Both the position numbers and the translations under genes were made by a program. This document shows, one piece after another, positions 46,406-55,863 of a stretch of DNA of 64,000 bases. Positions within the stretch are counted from its first letter, which is position 1. Each line of letters starts with the position of its first letter. The stretch spans positions 1,612,001 to 1,676,000 of the forward strand of contig OZ241896.1 in the NCBI GenBank assembly GCA_965203565.1, written 5' to 3'. This DNA comes from JAAXGX01 sp965203565. GTDB lineage: Bacteria > Acidobacteriota > Vicinamibacteria > Vicinamibacterales > UBA8438. The notes beneath the pieces were generated by a model that was given only the letters and a program-made list of their open reading frames with translations, was not told where the DNA came from and did no database searches.

Positions 46406-47797
46406 ATGGACGCACCGGCCATCGAACCGGCGAGGCTCCCGCCGGCCGCCCGCGGGCGTTACGTCCGCAACCTGATCGCGCGGGTCCGGGACACGCTCGG
46501 GCTGTTCACGGCGCTGCGCCGGGAGCACGGCGACATCGTCCGCTACAGGATCCTCCTGCTCGAGTTCTGCATCCTCTTCGACCCCGAGATGATCCGGGAG
46601 GTGATCGACGAGAAGCGGACGTCGTTCGAGAAAGGGTTCATCTACAAGCGGAACACCGTCCTGCACGGGCCGACGCTGGTCACGGGGGACGGCGACGACC
46701 ACCGGCGGCGGCGGCGGATCATCCAGCCGTTCTTCCACCGGGATGCGCTGGCCCGGTACGCCGCCACCATGGCCGAACGGGCCGTCGCCAAGCGGGAAGA
46801 GTGGCGCCGCGATCAGGTGATCGACGCCGACCGGGAGATGCGCAACCTGACGCTGTCGATCTCGCTCCGGGTCTTTTTCGAGGACCGGCCGCGGATCGAC
46901 GTCCAGATGGCCAAGGACCTGATCGCGCTGCTGACCCTGGATTTCCAGTTGGCCCTGCTGCCGGGCCGCGCGGCGATCAAGCGCATGCTGCCCCGGTACC
47001 GGCGGCTGCAGCGCCTGAAGGAGCCGATGGACGAGATCGTCCTGGCGTCGATCCGGGCCGCCCGCGCCGACCCTGGAAAGCGGACCGATCTGACGGCGTT
47101 CCTGGCCTGCGCCGACGACGAGCAGGGCGGCCCCGCGTTCAGTGAGGACGAGGTGCTCGACGAAGTGATCGAGATGCTGATGGCCTCCCACGAGACGACC
47201 GGCGCCACGCTGGCCTGGGCGTTCTACTTCCTCAGCCGGCATCCGGACGCGCGCGATCGGATGGAGCAGGAAGTGGACGCCGTGCTGGGCGATCGCCCGC
47301 CGGCCCTGTCGGACTACGACCAACTCGCCTGCACCCGCGCCGTCCTCGACGAAACGCTGCGCCTGGCGACGCCGTCGTATTACATCGGCCGCCGCGCCGT
47401 CGCCGACTGCACGATCGGGGGGCACCGCGTTCCCGCCGGCTCCAACGTGCAGCTCTGCTGCTACGCGTCGCATCGGGACGAGCGGTGGTTCCCGGAACCC
47501 GACCGGTTCCGGCCGGAGCGCTGGCTGGCGCCGCAACCCGAGCGGCCGAAGTACGCCCTGATGCCGTTCGGCGCCGGGTCGCGCGGCTGCGTCGGGGAGG
47601 CGTTCGCCCGGATGAGCGCCGTCTACGCCCTGGCCTGCGTCGCGCAGCGGTGGCGGCTGGAGGTGATCGCCGACGGGCCGCCGGCGCTGAACACCATGGC
47701 GGGCTACTTCTTCCGCAGCGGCCTGCCGGTGCGGGTGGTCGACCGCCCGCGCGGGACGCCGGCCGATCACTCGAACCGCATCGTGTCGATGTCGTAG
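46406..47797 (+). CDS. Cytochrome P450
   Basis: A 463-residue haem monooxygenase. The oxygen-activation helix is EMLMASHETTGATLAWAF, ExxR is in VLDETLRLATPS, and the haem-binding loop is FGAGSRGCVGEAF with the Cys near residue 394. A strong ribosome site (GAGGAGGGG) precedes the ATG. Soluble, with no membrane anchor seen. Substrate unknown. Its 3' end overlaps the end of the convergent DUF2236 gene by 31 bp. Confidence 0.95.
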   Translation: MDAPAIEPARLPPAARGRYVRNLIARVRDTLGLFTALRREHGDIVRYRILLLEFCILFDPEMIREVIDEKRTSFEKGFIYKRNTVLHGPTLVTGDGDDHRRRRRIIQPFFHRDALARYAATMAERAVAKREEWRRDQVIDADREMRNLTLSISLRVFFEDRPRIDVQMAKDLIALLTLDFQLALLPGRAAIKRMLPRYRRLQRLKEPMDEIVLASIRAARADPGKRTDLTAFLACADDEQGGPAFSEDEVLDEVIEMLMASHETTGATLAWAFYFLSRHPDARDRMEQEVDAVLGDRPPALSDYDQLACTRAVLDETLRLATPSYYIGRRAVADCTIGGHRVPAGSNVQLCCYASHRDERWFPEPDRFRPERWLAPQPERPKYALMPFGAGSRGCVGEAFARMSAVYALACVAQRWRLEVIADGPPALNTMAGYFFRSGLPVRVVDRPRGTPADHSNRIVSMS

Positions 47798-48978
47798 GCG
47801 CCCTTCTCGAGCCAGAACGTCACGCCCTTGTAGTCGCTCACCGCACGGGGGAGCAGCCAGGGCGCCCGTTCCGAGAGCCACACGAGGGCGACGAAGCATC
47901 GGCACAGCCACCGCCGCCTTTCGGGGGGATAACCGAGCCGGTCCGCCAGCCGGTCGCCCAGCAGGTAGCGCGTCATCGGGCTGGCCATGCCGACGAAGAA
48001 CCGCGCCTGCCACGCGTTGTCGATCTGCATGAACTGCGGGCCGGCTTCGATCAGGGCGCGGCAGAGCCGTTTCGACGTCTCGTCGGGGTCGAACTCCAGG
48101 CTGAACGCGACGTCCAGAATCCGGTGCGCCTGCTCCTCCGAAGTGTAGACCAGCTCGGGATTGACGCCGAACAGGTACCCGATGTAGCGCCAGGTCAGCA
48201 GCACGCCCTCCACTTCGCGGCGGCTGAAGCGCGCGCCGAGCCGCCGCATCCCCTCGACGACGTAGAACGAGAACAGGGCCGTGCCGACCGCGGTGTGCGC
48301 CTGGTTCAGAGGGATCTGGGCGTCGCCGAGGCCCCAGTCGCCGGACTTCAGAATCCGCCGCCGCGCCCGGGCGTGCTGGATGCGCACCCAGACGGCCAGC
48401 CGGAAGCCGTCCGCGTCGCGCCGCAGGCCGCCCGGCAGGAAGCTCTCGATGACGAAGCGCAAGGTCTGGGCGTAGCGCCGGGGCGTGTCGTCGAGGAGCG
48501 CGCTGGTGAACGCGAGCGGCCTGTTGCCCGTCGCCAGATAGGAGTGGGGGAGGGCGTAAGCGGCGAAGGCGAGCGTGGTCAGCAGCCCGTCTCGCACTAT
48601 CTTCCGGCTCGCGACGAGCATCAGGTCCCAGTCGACCCAGAACGGCACGTGGTCGATCTGCTCGAACAACGCCGCCAGCGGCTCGGGCGGATCGTCGACG
48701 GCGTCGATCCCTTCCTGGAGCGCCCGGACCAGCAGGCGGGACCCCTCGCCCGGCGGCATGCGCTCGAAGCAGCGCACGAGCTCGTCGGCCGCCGGGTCGC
48801 CGAGGCGCAGGTGCTCCAGGTACTGATCGACGGCGACGCCGTACCGCTCCCGCGCCGCCGCGATCCGCTCGGGCGCGAGCGGGGGGAAGGCCGAAGTTCC
48901 CGGCAGGACCCGGTCCCCGGTCTCGTGCGATCTTGAAGACACGGCTTGCGGAGAATATCGGGTTGCGGCGGCGAGCAT
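47767..48978 (-). CDS. DUF2236 (MpaB/latex-oxygenase-like) protein, second copy
   Basis: A 403-residue member of the DUF2236 family, longer than the copy at 42232. Core segments are DHVPFWVDWDLMLVASRKIV, LAVWVRIQHARARRR and NQAHTAVGTALFSFYVVEGM, with conserved His and Arg residues. The start codon at 48978 lies six bases from the left end of the IS element, so the insertion has removed or replaced the gene's promoter region. It converges with the P450 gene. Confidence 0.75.
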   Translation of the reverse strand: MLAAATRYSPQAVSSRSHETGDRVLPGTSAFPPLAPERIAAARERYGVAVDQYLEHLRLGDPAADELVRCFERMPPGEGSRLLVRALQEGIDAVDDPPEPLAALFEQIDHVPFWVDWDLMLVASRKIVRDGLLTTLAFAAYALPHSYLATGNRPLAFTSALLDDTPRRYAQTLRFVIESFLPGGLRRDADGFRLAVWVRIQHARARRRILKSGDWGLGDAQIPLNQAHTAVGTALFSFYVVEGMRRLGARFSRREVEGVLLTWRYIGYLFGVNPELVYTSEEQAHRILDVAFSLEFDPDETSKRLCRALIEAGPQFMQIDNAWQARFFVGMASPMTRYLLGDRLADRLGYPPERRRWLCRCFVALVWLSERAPWLLPRAVSDYKGVTFWLEKGAYDIDTMRFE

Positions 48979-48983
48979 CAACC

Positions 48984-50750
48984 CGCAGTCTCTTCCAACG
49001 ACAAATGAGCCTGAAGGGGGGCCGAGTCGCGGATCATCGGAGGATGATCGTGAGACTCGACACGCACCGCCTGCAGACCCTGGATCAGGTTCGGGAGTTC
49101 CTGGCCGGAAGCGCGGGGATCGCCCTGCAACCGCACCGCCGCGCTGACGCCTACGCGTTGGTGGCCACGACCGTGCAACGGTTCGACTACGCCCTGTGCG
49201 GGAAGACCGACAAGGGCCTGCTGCGCCGCTTTCTGAGCCGGGCGACCGGTCTGTCACGAGCGCAGGTCACCCGCCTGCTGCGCCAACACCGGACCACCGG
49301 CGCGGTCACCGACCGGCGCGGCGCTCCGCGCCGGCCGTTCGCCCGCCGCTACACCCGCGCCGACATCGGGTTGCTGGCCGAGACGGACGCGCTGCACGGC
49401 ACGCTGTCCGGCCCGGCCACGCGCGCCCTTTGTGCGCGCGCCTGGCGCCTGTTCGGCGACGGCCGCTTCGAGCGCCTGGCCCGGATCTCCAACGGCCACC
49501 TGTACAACCTGCGACGCTCGACGACCTATGCCCGGCGCCGCGGGGCGATCCCTCAGCCGACCCGCCCGGCGCAGGTCACGATTGGGGAACGCCGCCGCCC
49601 GCAGCCGTTCGGACGGCCCGGCTGGGTCCGGGTCGATACGGTCCATCAGGGCGATTTGGACGGCATCAAGGGCCTCCACCATCTGAATCTGGTGGACGAG
49701 GTCACGCAGTTCCAGTGCATCGGCTCGGTCGAGCACATCCACGCCGCCTGCCTGCTCCCGGTCCTCGACGCGCTGCTGCGGGCGTTCCCGTTCACGCTGC
49801 ACGGCTTCCACACCGACAACGGCTCGGAGTTCGTCAACCGTGAAGTCGCCGCGCTGCTCGGGGCGCTGCGCATCGACGCGTTCACCAGGTCGCGGCCGCG
49901 GCGCAGCAACGACAATGCGCTGGTCGAGAGCAAGAACGGCTCCGTGCTCCGGAAGCATCTCGGCCACGGCCACATCTCCAGCCGCTACGCCGAGCAGGTC
50001 AACGCCTTCACCCAGCAGGTCCTCTCCCCCTACCTCAACTTCCACCGCCCCTGCTTTTTCCCCCGCGAACAGGTCGATGCCCAGGGCCGGATCCGCAAGC
50101 GCTATCGCCCCGCGGACGTCATGACCCCCTACGAGAGGCTCAAGTCGCTGCCCGACGCCGCCGCCTGCCTCAAGCCCGGAATCACCTTCGACCAACTCGA
50201 CGCTGTCGCCACGGCCCGCAGCGACAACGAGGCCGCGCGCGCCCTCAACCTCGCGCGCGAGCGGCTGTTTCGCTCCCTCGACCCGGCTGCCTAGACCGGG
50301 TGTTGCGACCGCCGGCCGGCCGCCTGGCCGCACACCGCACCCCGTATCGCCGCCGGGCGCTGTGGACCTGCCCGGCCTATGGACGCCCGGTCCGCAGCGG
50401 GATGCATCCGAAGATCGGGGACACGGGCGCCCACAGTCCGTTGGAAATCTCGCGGGCGACCGCTGGCGATCGAGCCGGCGCCGAGGCCGCGAGATTCCCA
50501 CAGGTCCACAGCGCTTGCATCATGGAGGTGCTCCCACCGAAAACCACGGCATGAGCTGAACCCGAAAGCGTCAACCCGTTCGCAGAATCGGGGCAACCTC
50601 ACTCACACGACGATGAGCGATAATCGCCTGGTCGGGCCGTCCGGAGCGCGGCTCGCGCCGAACCCCTTTTCGACCCGTCGGTTCGGTCGCCTGACAGGCG
50701 CGGATCACCGCCCGCCTTCAGGCTCATTTCTGAATTGGGAAATGACTGCG
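48984..50750. mobile_element. IS element with DDE transposase
   Basis: About 1.77 kb bounded by imperfect inverted repeats of roughly 37-40 bp: the left end (48984-49020) begins CGCAGTC and contains AAATGAGCCTGAAGG, and the right end (50711-50750, reverse strand) begins CGCAGTCATTTCC and contains AAATGAGCCTGAAGG. One transposase gene lies inside. A target duplication is not evident. The group resembles IS481-like or unclassified integrase-core elements. Confidence 0.85.
49050..50294 (+). CDS. IS transposase with integrase (rve) core
   Basis: A 414-residue transposase. The N-terminal part has a helix-turn-helix (ATGLSRAQVTRLLRQHRTTG) and the catalytic core carries the DDE triad: Asp in WVRVDTVHQGD (about residue 196), Asp in FHTDNGSEFVNR (about 255) and Glu in NALVESKNGSVLRK (about 292). 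GTG at 49050 was chosen because GGAGG lies six bases upstream; ATG at 49005 lies inside the inverted repeat. No frameshift is seen, so it may be active. Confidence 0.88.
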   Translation: MRLDTHRLQTLDQVREFLAGSAGIALQPHRRADAYALVATTVQRFDYALCGKTDKGLLRRFLSRATGLSRAQVTRLLRQHRTTGAVTDRRGAPRRPFARRYTRADIGLLAETDALHGTLSGPATRALCARAWRLFGDGRFERLARISNGHLYNLRRSTTYARRRGAIPQPTRPAQVTIGERRRPQPFGRPGWVRVDTVHQGDLDGIKGLHHLNLVDEVTQFQCIGSVEHIHAACLLPVLDALLRAFPFTLHGFHTDNGSEFVNREVAALLGALRIDAFTRSRPRRSNDNALVESKNGSVLRKHLGHGHISSRYAEQVNAFTQQVLSPYLNFHRPCFFPREQVDAQGRIRKRYRPADVMTPYERLKSLPDAAACLKPGITFDQLDAVATARSDNEAARALNLARERLFRSLDPAA

Positions 50751-50806
50751 CGTCGTCCCAGATGATCCGCCGGGGACGGATATGATCCCGGCGAGGCCGG
50801 ATCGAC
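50295..50806. other. Region between transposase and nucleotide transporter
   Basis: The first 456 bases belong to the right part of the IS, up to the inverted repeat at 50711-50750. No gene, RNA or clear terminator is seen. The last 56 bases before 50807 presumably carry the promoter of the transporter gene, but no clear -10/-35 pair was found. Confidence 0.6.
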
Positions 50807-53800
50807 ATGCCGAAAGCGTCCGCCGTCCAGCGGCTGCTGTCGCCCGTGGTGGAGGTCAGACGGGAGGAGGCGGGCTCACTCCTGCTGATGTTCCTCTACT
50901 CGTTCCTGGTGATGACCGCCTACAACATCGTCAAGCCGCTCACCCGGGCGCAGTTCATCAGCGCGCTCGGGGCCGACAACCTGCCGTGGGTCCTCCTGGT
51001 CTCCGGCGTGCTGGTCGGCGCGGTGATGCAGCTCTACGCGAAGGGCGCGTCCCGCCTGCCGCCGCGGGCGGTGATCGCGGCGACCCACGTCGGGATCGCG
51101 GCGCTGCTGGCCGGGTTCTGGGCGGCGTTCCGGGCCGGCGCCCCAGGCGCCTCCGTCCTCTTCTACCTGGTCGGGCAGATCCTCGGTCTGCTCCTGATCA
51201 GCCAGTTCTGGGTGCTGGCGAACGACGTCTACGACGCCCGGCAGGCGAAGCGGCTGTTCGGCTTCATCGGCGGCGGCGCGAGCCTCGGGGGGATGACCGC
51301 GTCGGCGGTGGTCGTCTTCTCGGTCGACGCGGTCGGGGCCGGCAACCTGCTGCTCGTCAGCAGCGCGCTCCTCGTCGCCTGCGCCGGCGTCGTCACCGCC
51401 GTCGTGCGCGGGGCGCGGGGCGCGGCGCTCGCCGGCGTCGCCTCGACCGGGGCGCAGGAGGGGGTCGGCGGTCTCGCGGCGCTGCGGATGCTGCGCGAGT
51501 CGCGCCATCTGCAGCTCATCGCCCTGATCATCGGGTTCGCCGCCGTCGGCGCCGGCCTGCTCGACCAGCAGCTCAACATGGCGGTGGAGGAGTCGGCCGG
51601 AAGCGGCGGAACCGACCGGATTGCGGCGTTCCTGGGCCAGGTGCAGCTCTACCTGTCGCTCGCCGGACTGGTCATCCAGATCGGGCTGACGAGCCGCATC
51701 CACCGTCATCTCGGCATCGGGTTCGCGCTGCTGATCCTGCCGATCGGCCTCGGGTCCACGGGCGGCCTGATCCTGGTCACCGGCGCGCTGTGGGCGGCGG
51801 CGACGGGGCGGATCCTCGACTCGTCGCTGCGGTACTCGGTCGACAAGACGACGCGGGAGATCCTGTTCCTGCCGTTGCCGGCCGACCTCAAGCACCAGGC
51901 CAAGCCGTTCATCGACGTCACGGTCGACCGGTTCGCGAAGGGGCTCGGCGCGGTGCTGACGCTCGTCCTGATCCAGCCGTGGGGGTTCGGGCTGGCGTGG
52001 CGGCAGTTGAGCTGGGTCAGCCTGACGGTGACGGCGCTCTGGGTGGCCGGGGCGGTGCGGGCGCGCCGCCAGTATCTGGCGTCGTTCCGGCGTTCGATCG
52101 CCCAGCCGGACGCCGGCGGGCTGTCCGCCCGGACGCGGCTGGAGCCGGAGCGGCTGTCCGGCGTCCATCCGGGCGTCGTCGATCTGTCGATAGTCGAGAC
52201 GCTCGTCGAGGAGCTCGCCCATCCCGACGCGCGGCGGGTGCTCTACGCCATCGACGTCCTTGAATCGCTCGACAAGCGCAACCTGATCACCCCGCTCCTG
52301 CTGCGTCACGAGTCGGCCGCGGTGCGCGCCCGCGCCCTCGGCGCCCTCGGCTCCGCGCGGGCCGATCTGGCGACTCGCTGGGCGCCGGCGGTCGAGCGGC
52401 TGATGACCGACCAGGACCCGGAAGTGCGGATGGCGGCGGTCCGGACGCTCGCCGCCGTTCGCCGCGAGGATGCGGCGGCCGCGGCCCGCGGGCTGATCGA
52501 CGACTCCGACCCGCGCATCGCCGTCACCGCCGCGGTGGCGCTGTCGGCCAGCGCCGGCGCGGACGATCGCGCGCTCGCCGCGCGGACGCTCGCCGCGACG
52601 GCGGCCGACCCGCGCGACGCCGCGCGCGCGGTGCGGCGCGACCTGGCCGCGGCGATTCGCCAGACCGGCCACGCGCGGCCCGGCGACGCGCTGATCGACG
52701 TACTGATCGACCTGCTGCGCGATCCCGATCCCGCGGTGGCCGACGAGGCGATGCGGACCGTCCGGGCGCTCGCGCCGGACGACGAGCGGATTGCGCCGAT
52801 CCTGGTCTCGCGGCTCGGCGACCGCCGGGTGAAGGGGGCGGCGCGCGAGACGCTGATCGGATACGGCGAGCCGGCGGTCGGCGTGCTGCGGCGCGCCCTC
52901 GACGATCCGGGCGCGGACGTCTGGGTGCGGCGTCACGTGCCGGCGACGCTGGCCCGCATCCCGTGCCAGGCCTCGCTCGACGCCGTCCTGGCGCTGCTCG
53001 ACGCGGGCGACGGCTTCCTGCGGTTCAAGGCGCTGGCCGCCGCCGAGAAGCTGCGGCGCGATCGCCCGGCGCTCGCGTTCGACGCGGAACGGGTGGAGCG
53101 GATCGCGCGCGCGGAGGGGCGGGTCTACTTCGGCCGCTTCGTCCAGCGCCATCAGGTGTTCGGGCGCGCCGGCGCGGCCGGCGGCGCGCTGCTGGCGCAG
53201 GCGCTCCGCGAGAAGATGACGCGCGCGGTCGACCGGATCTACCGGCTGCTCGGCCTGATACACGGCTGGCGGGACGTGTCGGCCGCCCGCTGGGCGATAG
53301 AGCACGGCGATTCGCGCGCCCGCGCCGGCGCTCTGGAGTACCTCGACAACGTCCTCGCCGGACCGCTGCGCGGCAGGCTGTTGCCGGTCCTCGAGGAATC
53401 GCCGACAGACGAGAAGCTGCGCCACGCCCGCGCGGTCCTGCCGGACGTCCCGCGCGACGCCGACGCCGCGCTCGCCGCGCTGATCGGCGACGGCGACCCG
53501 ATCGTGGCGGCGGCGGCGATCCATTTCGCCGGCGAGCAGGAGATCGCGGGACTCCGCGGCCGCGTGGAGCAGCGGATCGGCGCCGCCGCATCCGGCGGAG
53601 CGGATGCGAACGTTGCGGAAGCCGCCGCCTGGACGCTGGCCCGCCTGGTGCCGCCGCCGCGTCCCGCGCCGGACGCGGACGCGCTGCCGACCGCCGCGGT
53701 GGTCGACCGGATCCGGACGCTGCCGCTGTTCGCGGCGGTCGCGGCGGACGAGCTGTTCCGCATGGCCCGCGCCGGACGCCGGACGCGGCGCGCAGCGGGC

Positions 53801-54610
53801 GAGGTCGTGCTGCGTGAGGGGGCGCGCCCCGAGGAGCTCCACCTGCTTCTCGACGGCGAAGTGATCGCATCGCGGGGGGACGCCGAGGAGCGGCGGATCG
53901 CGGCGCCGGCGGCGCTCGGCTTTGCGGAAGCGCTCGCCGGCGGCCGGGCGGCGGACACCTGCCGGACGGCCGGCCCGGCGGCGCTGCTCACGTTCAGCGA
54001 CGCCGTCCTGCGGACGCTGTTGTCCGACAACGTCGAGCTCGTGCAGGGGTTGTTCCGCATGGTGGCCGAGGCGGCGAAGATTCCGGCCGGCGCCGTCCGG
54101 AGCACCGCGCCGGACGATCTCGGCGCGTTCGCCGGGACGCTCACCGACGGCCAGAAGGGGATCGTGCTCCGCTGGATCCCGCTGTTCTCCCGGGTCACCG
54201 GCGTCGAGATGCTGCACCTGTCCGCCGTCGCGCGGCAGACGGCGGTGGAACCGGACGTCCCGTTCGCCGAGCAGACCGCCCCGGCGGGGATCGCCATCGT
54301 CCTCTCGGGCGCGTTCGGGCTGCGGACCGGCGCCGACCCGCCGCGAACGGTCCTCCGGGCCGCGCCGGGAGACGTCATCGGCCAGCGGTCGTTCGCCGGC
54401 GTCGACGACGCGGCGGGGTCGGTGCGGCTCTTCGCCACTGCCGCCGCCTCGATCCTCTGGATCGAGCGCGACGATTTCTTCGAGCTGCTGAGCTACCGGC
54501 CGCGGCTGCTGCAGCAGATCTTCGCCGCCTGGGAGGAGTCGTCGCCGATCGAACGATACGCCGCCTTCGCGTCCGCCGGGTGCGATTCGCGGGAACCGCC
54601 GGGACCATGA
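50807..54610 (+). CDS. ATP/ADP-translocase-like membrane protein fused to HEAT repeats and cNMP-binding domains
   Basis: A 1267-residue protein. Residues about 25-430 are a membrane domain of about 12 helices of the nucleotide-transporter (Npt/Tlc) type, with the segment FLVMTAYNIVKPLTRAQFIS and, later, YSVDKTTREILFLPLP as the conserved loop. Residues about 460-950 are HEAT repeats (ALGALGSARADLATRW, EVRMAAVRTLAAVRREDAAA and others). From about 960 two cyclic-nucleotide-binding-like domains follow (PLFAAVAADELFRMARAGRR, APGDVIGQRSFAGVDD). The nucleotide antiport function is known from intracellular bacteria; here it is only inferred. Its end overlaps the phosphoesterase start (ATGA). Confidence 0.82.
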   Translation: MPKASAVQRLLSPVVEVRREEAGSLLLMFLYSFLVMTAYNIVKPLTRAQFISALGADNLPWVLLVSGVLVGAVMQLYAKGASRLPPRAVIAATHVGIAALLAGFWAAFRAGAPGASVLFYLVGQILGLLLISQFWVLANDVYDARQAKRLFGFIGGGASLGGMTASAVVVFSVDAVGAGNLLLVSSALLVACAGVVTAVVRGARGAALAGVASTGAQEGVGGLAALRMLRESRHLQLIALIIGFAAVGAGLLDQQLNMAVEESAGSGGTDRIAAFLGQVQLYLSLAGLVIQIGLTSRIHRHLGIGFALLILPIGLGSTGGLILVTGALWAAATGRILDSSLRYSVDKTTREILFLPLPADLKHQAKPFIDVTVDRFAKGLGAVLTLVLIQPWGFGLAWRQLSWVSLTVTALWVAGAVRARRQYLASFRRSIAQPDAGGLSARTRLEPERLSGVHPGVVDLSIVETLVEELAHPDARRVLYAIDVLESLDKRNLITPLLLRHESAAVRARALGALGSARADLATRWAPAVERLMTDQDPEVRMAAVRTLAAVRREDAAAAARGLIDDSDPRIAVTAAVALSASAGADDRALAARTLAATAADPRDAARAVRRDLAAAIRQTGHARPGDALIDVLIDLLRDPDPAVADEAMRTVRALAPDDERIAPILVSRLGDRRVKGAARETLIGYGEPAVGVLRRALDDPGADVWVRRHVPATLARIPCQASLDAVLALLDAGDGFLRFKALAAAEKLRRDRPALAFDAERVERIARAEGRVYFGRFVQRHQVFGRAGAAGGALLAQALREKMTRAVDRIYRLLGLIHGWRDVSAARWAIEHGDSRARAGALEYLDNVLAGPLRGRLLPVLEESPTDEKLRHARAVLPDVPRDADAALAALIGDGDPIVAAAAIHFAGEQEIAGLRGRVEQRIGAAASGGADANVAEAAAWTLARLVPPPRPAPDADALPTAAVVDRIRTLPLFAAVAADELFRMARAGRRTRRAAGEVVLREGARPEELHLLLDGEVIASRGDAEERRIAAPAALGFAEALAGGRAADTCRTAGPAALLTFSDAVLRTLLSDNVELVQGLFRMVAEAAKIPAGAVRSTAPDDLGAFAGTLTDGQKGIVLRWIPLFSRVTGVEMLHLSAVARQTAVEPDVPFAEQTAPAGIAIVLSGAFGLRTGADPPRTVLRAAPGDVIGQRSFAGVDDAAGSVRLFATAAASILWIERDDFFELLSYRPRLLQQIFAAWEESSPIERYAAFASAGCDSREPPGP

Positions 54611-55743
54611 AGCTGCGCCCGATCGCCGTTGCGCGCGCCGTTCGCGCGGCGCCGTTCGCGCCGGCCGCCGCAGCCGCCGTCGGCGTCGTCGCGGTCGCCG
54701 CAGCCGCCGCGCCGGCCGTCGGCGCCGGGGAAGCCCCGCGTCCCACGGCGCGCGCCGCCGCGGTCGAGCGCGCCGCCGCGGAGCCGGCCGGCGAAGCGCG
54801 GCTCCTGTTTGCCGGCGACACCGGAACCGGCGACGACCGCGCCCGGCGGGTGCGCGACGCCATCCGGGAGACGGCGGCGACGGCCGGCGCATCGCACCTG
54901 TTCCTGCTGGGCGACAACGTCTACCCCGACGGCGCGGCGCGGCGGATCGCCCCGCGGTTCCTCGACGTCTTCCGCCCCGTGACGGACCTGGGCGTGCGCA
55001 TCCACGCGGCGCTCGGCAACCATGACGTCGATGGGTGCGAGGCGGCGGCCGGCCGGCCCGTGCCGCGCGGCGCCGCCGCCTACGCGCCGGCGCGGGACTG
55101 CTGGGCGGCCGAGCATCTGGCGACGCCGGAGTTCGGCTACGTCGGCGGCGACCGCTATTACGCGGTCCCGGTCCCGGCCGCCGGCGCGCCGCTGGTCGAG
55201 GTGTTCGTCCTCGACTCGAACACGCTGGGCGAGGACCAGACCCGGCTGGAAGGCGGCGACGACGCTGCGCAGCTCGCCTGGCTCGACCGCGCGCTGGCGG
55301 CGTCCGCCGCGGCCTGGAAGGTGGTCGCCGTGCACCACCCGGTCCACTCGCCGTCCCGCCGGCGGTTCTGGATCTTCGCCCGCCGCGGTCCGGACTCCCG
55401 GCTGCGGGTGCAACTGGAGCCGATCTTCGTCCGGCGCGGCGTCGACGTCGTCTTCCAGGGGCACCAGCACCTGTACGCCCGCCTCCGGCCGCAGCAGGGG
55501 GTCCGCTACGTCGTGACCGGCGCCGGCAGCCGCCGGCCTGACGCCTTCGACCCCGACAACCGGACCTGGCCGCGCGACGACCGCGGCCGGTTCAACCACT
55601 TCGTCTACGTGCGCGCCACGCCGGAGCGTTTCGAGTACTGTGCAATCGACGTCGACCGGACGGTGCGCGATGGCGGCTGGTTCGCACCGGGCGACCCGGC
55701 CGACACGGCGTTTCCGGCCGGAACCTGCCCGGCGTCGCAGTAG
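54607..55743 (+). CDS. Exported metallophosphoesterase
   Basis: A 378-residue calcineurin-like phosphoesterase with a signal region (long Ala-rich stretch at 15-50). The metal-binding motifs are LLFAGDTGTGDDRA, FLLGDNVYPDG, AALGNHDVDG, VVAVHHPVHS and FQGHQHLYARL. It acts outside the cytoplasm on an unknown phosphate ester, perhaps a nucleotide, given the transporter upstream. Its last 40 bases and the following few are duplicated at 60747-60792. Confidence 0.87.
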   Translation: MKLRPIAVARAVRAAPFAPAAAAAVGVVAVAAAAAPAVGAGEAPRPTARAAAVERAAAEPAGEARLLFAGDTGTGDDRARRVRDAIRETAATAGASHLFLLGDNVYPDGAARRIAPRFLDVFRPVTDLGVRIHAALGNHDVDGCEAAAGRPVPRGAAAYAPARDCWAAEHLATPEFGYVGGDRYYAVPVPAAGAPLVEVFVLDSNTLGEDQTRLEGGDDAAQLAWLDRALAASAAAWKVVAVHHPVHSPSRRRFWIFARRGPDSRLRVQLEPIFVRRGVDVVFQGHQHLYARLRPQQGVRYVVTGAGSRRPDAFDPDNRTWPRDDRGRFNHFVYVRATPERFEYCAIDVDRTVRDGGWFAPGDPADTAFPAGTCPASQ

Positions 55744-55749
55744 CGCCGG
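55704..55749. repeat. Phosphoesterase 3' end, original copy of a 46-bp direct repeat
   Basis: This segment, including the stop codon TAG at 55741, is repeated in the same orientation at 60747-60792 with 43 of 46 bases identical. Weaker similarity continues some 20 bases upstream. The two copies bracket the second accessory island. Confidence 0.9.
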
Positions 55750-55863
55750 CTCGCCGCAGGCGACGCCGCTCCACTATATCTCTGCTGGAATAACGAAGTT
55801 TTTACAACCTGAAGTTGATATTCATAATTGAAAATGATGTCCATGAACCTTCAGAGAGAATGC

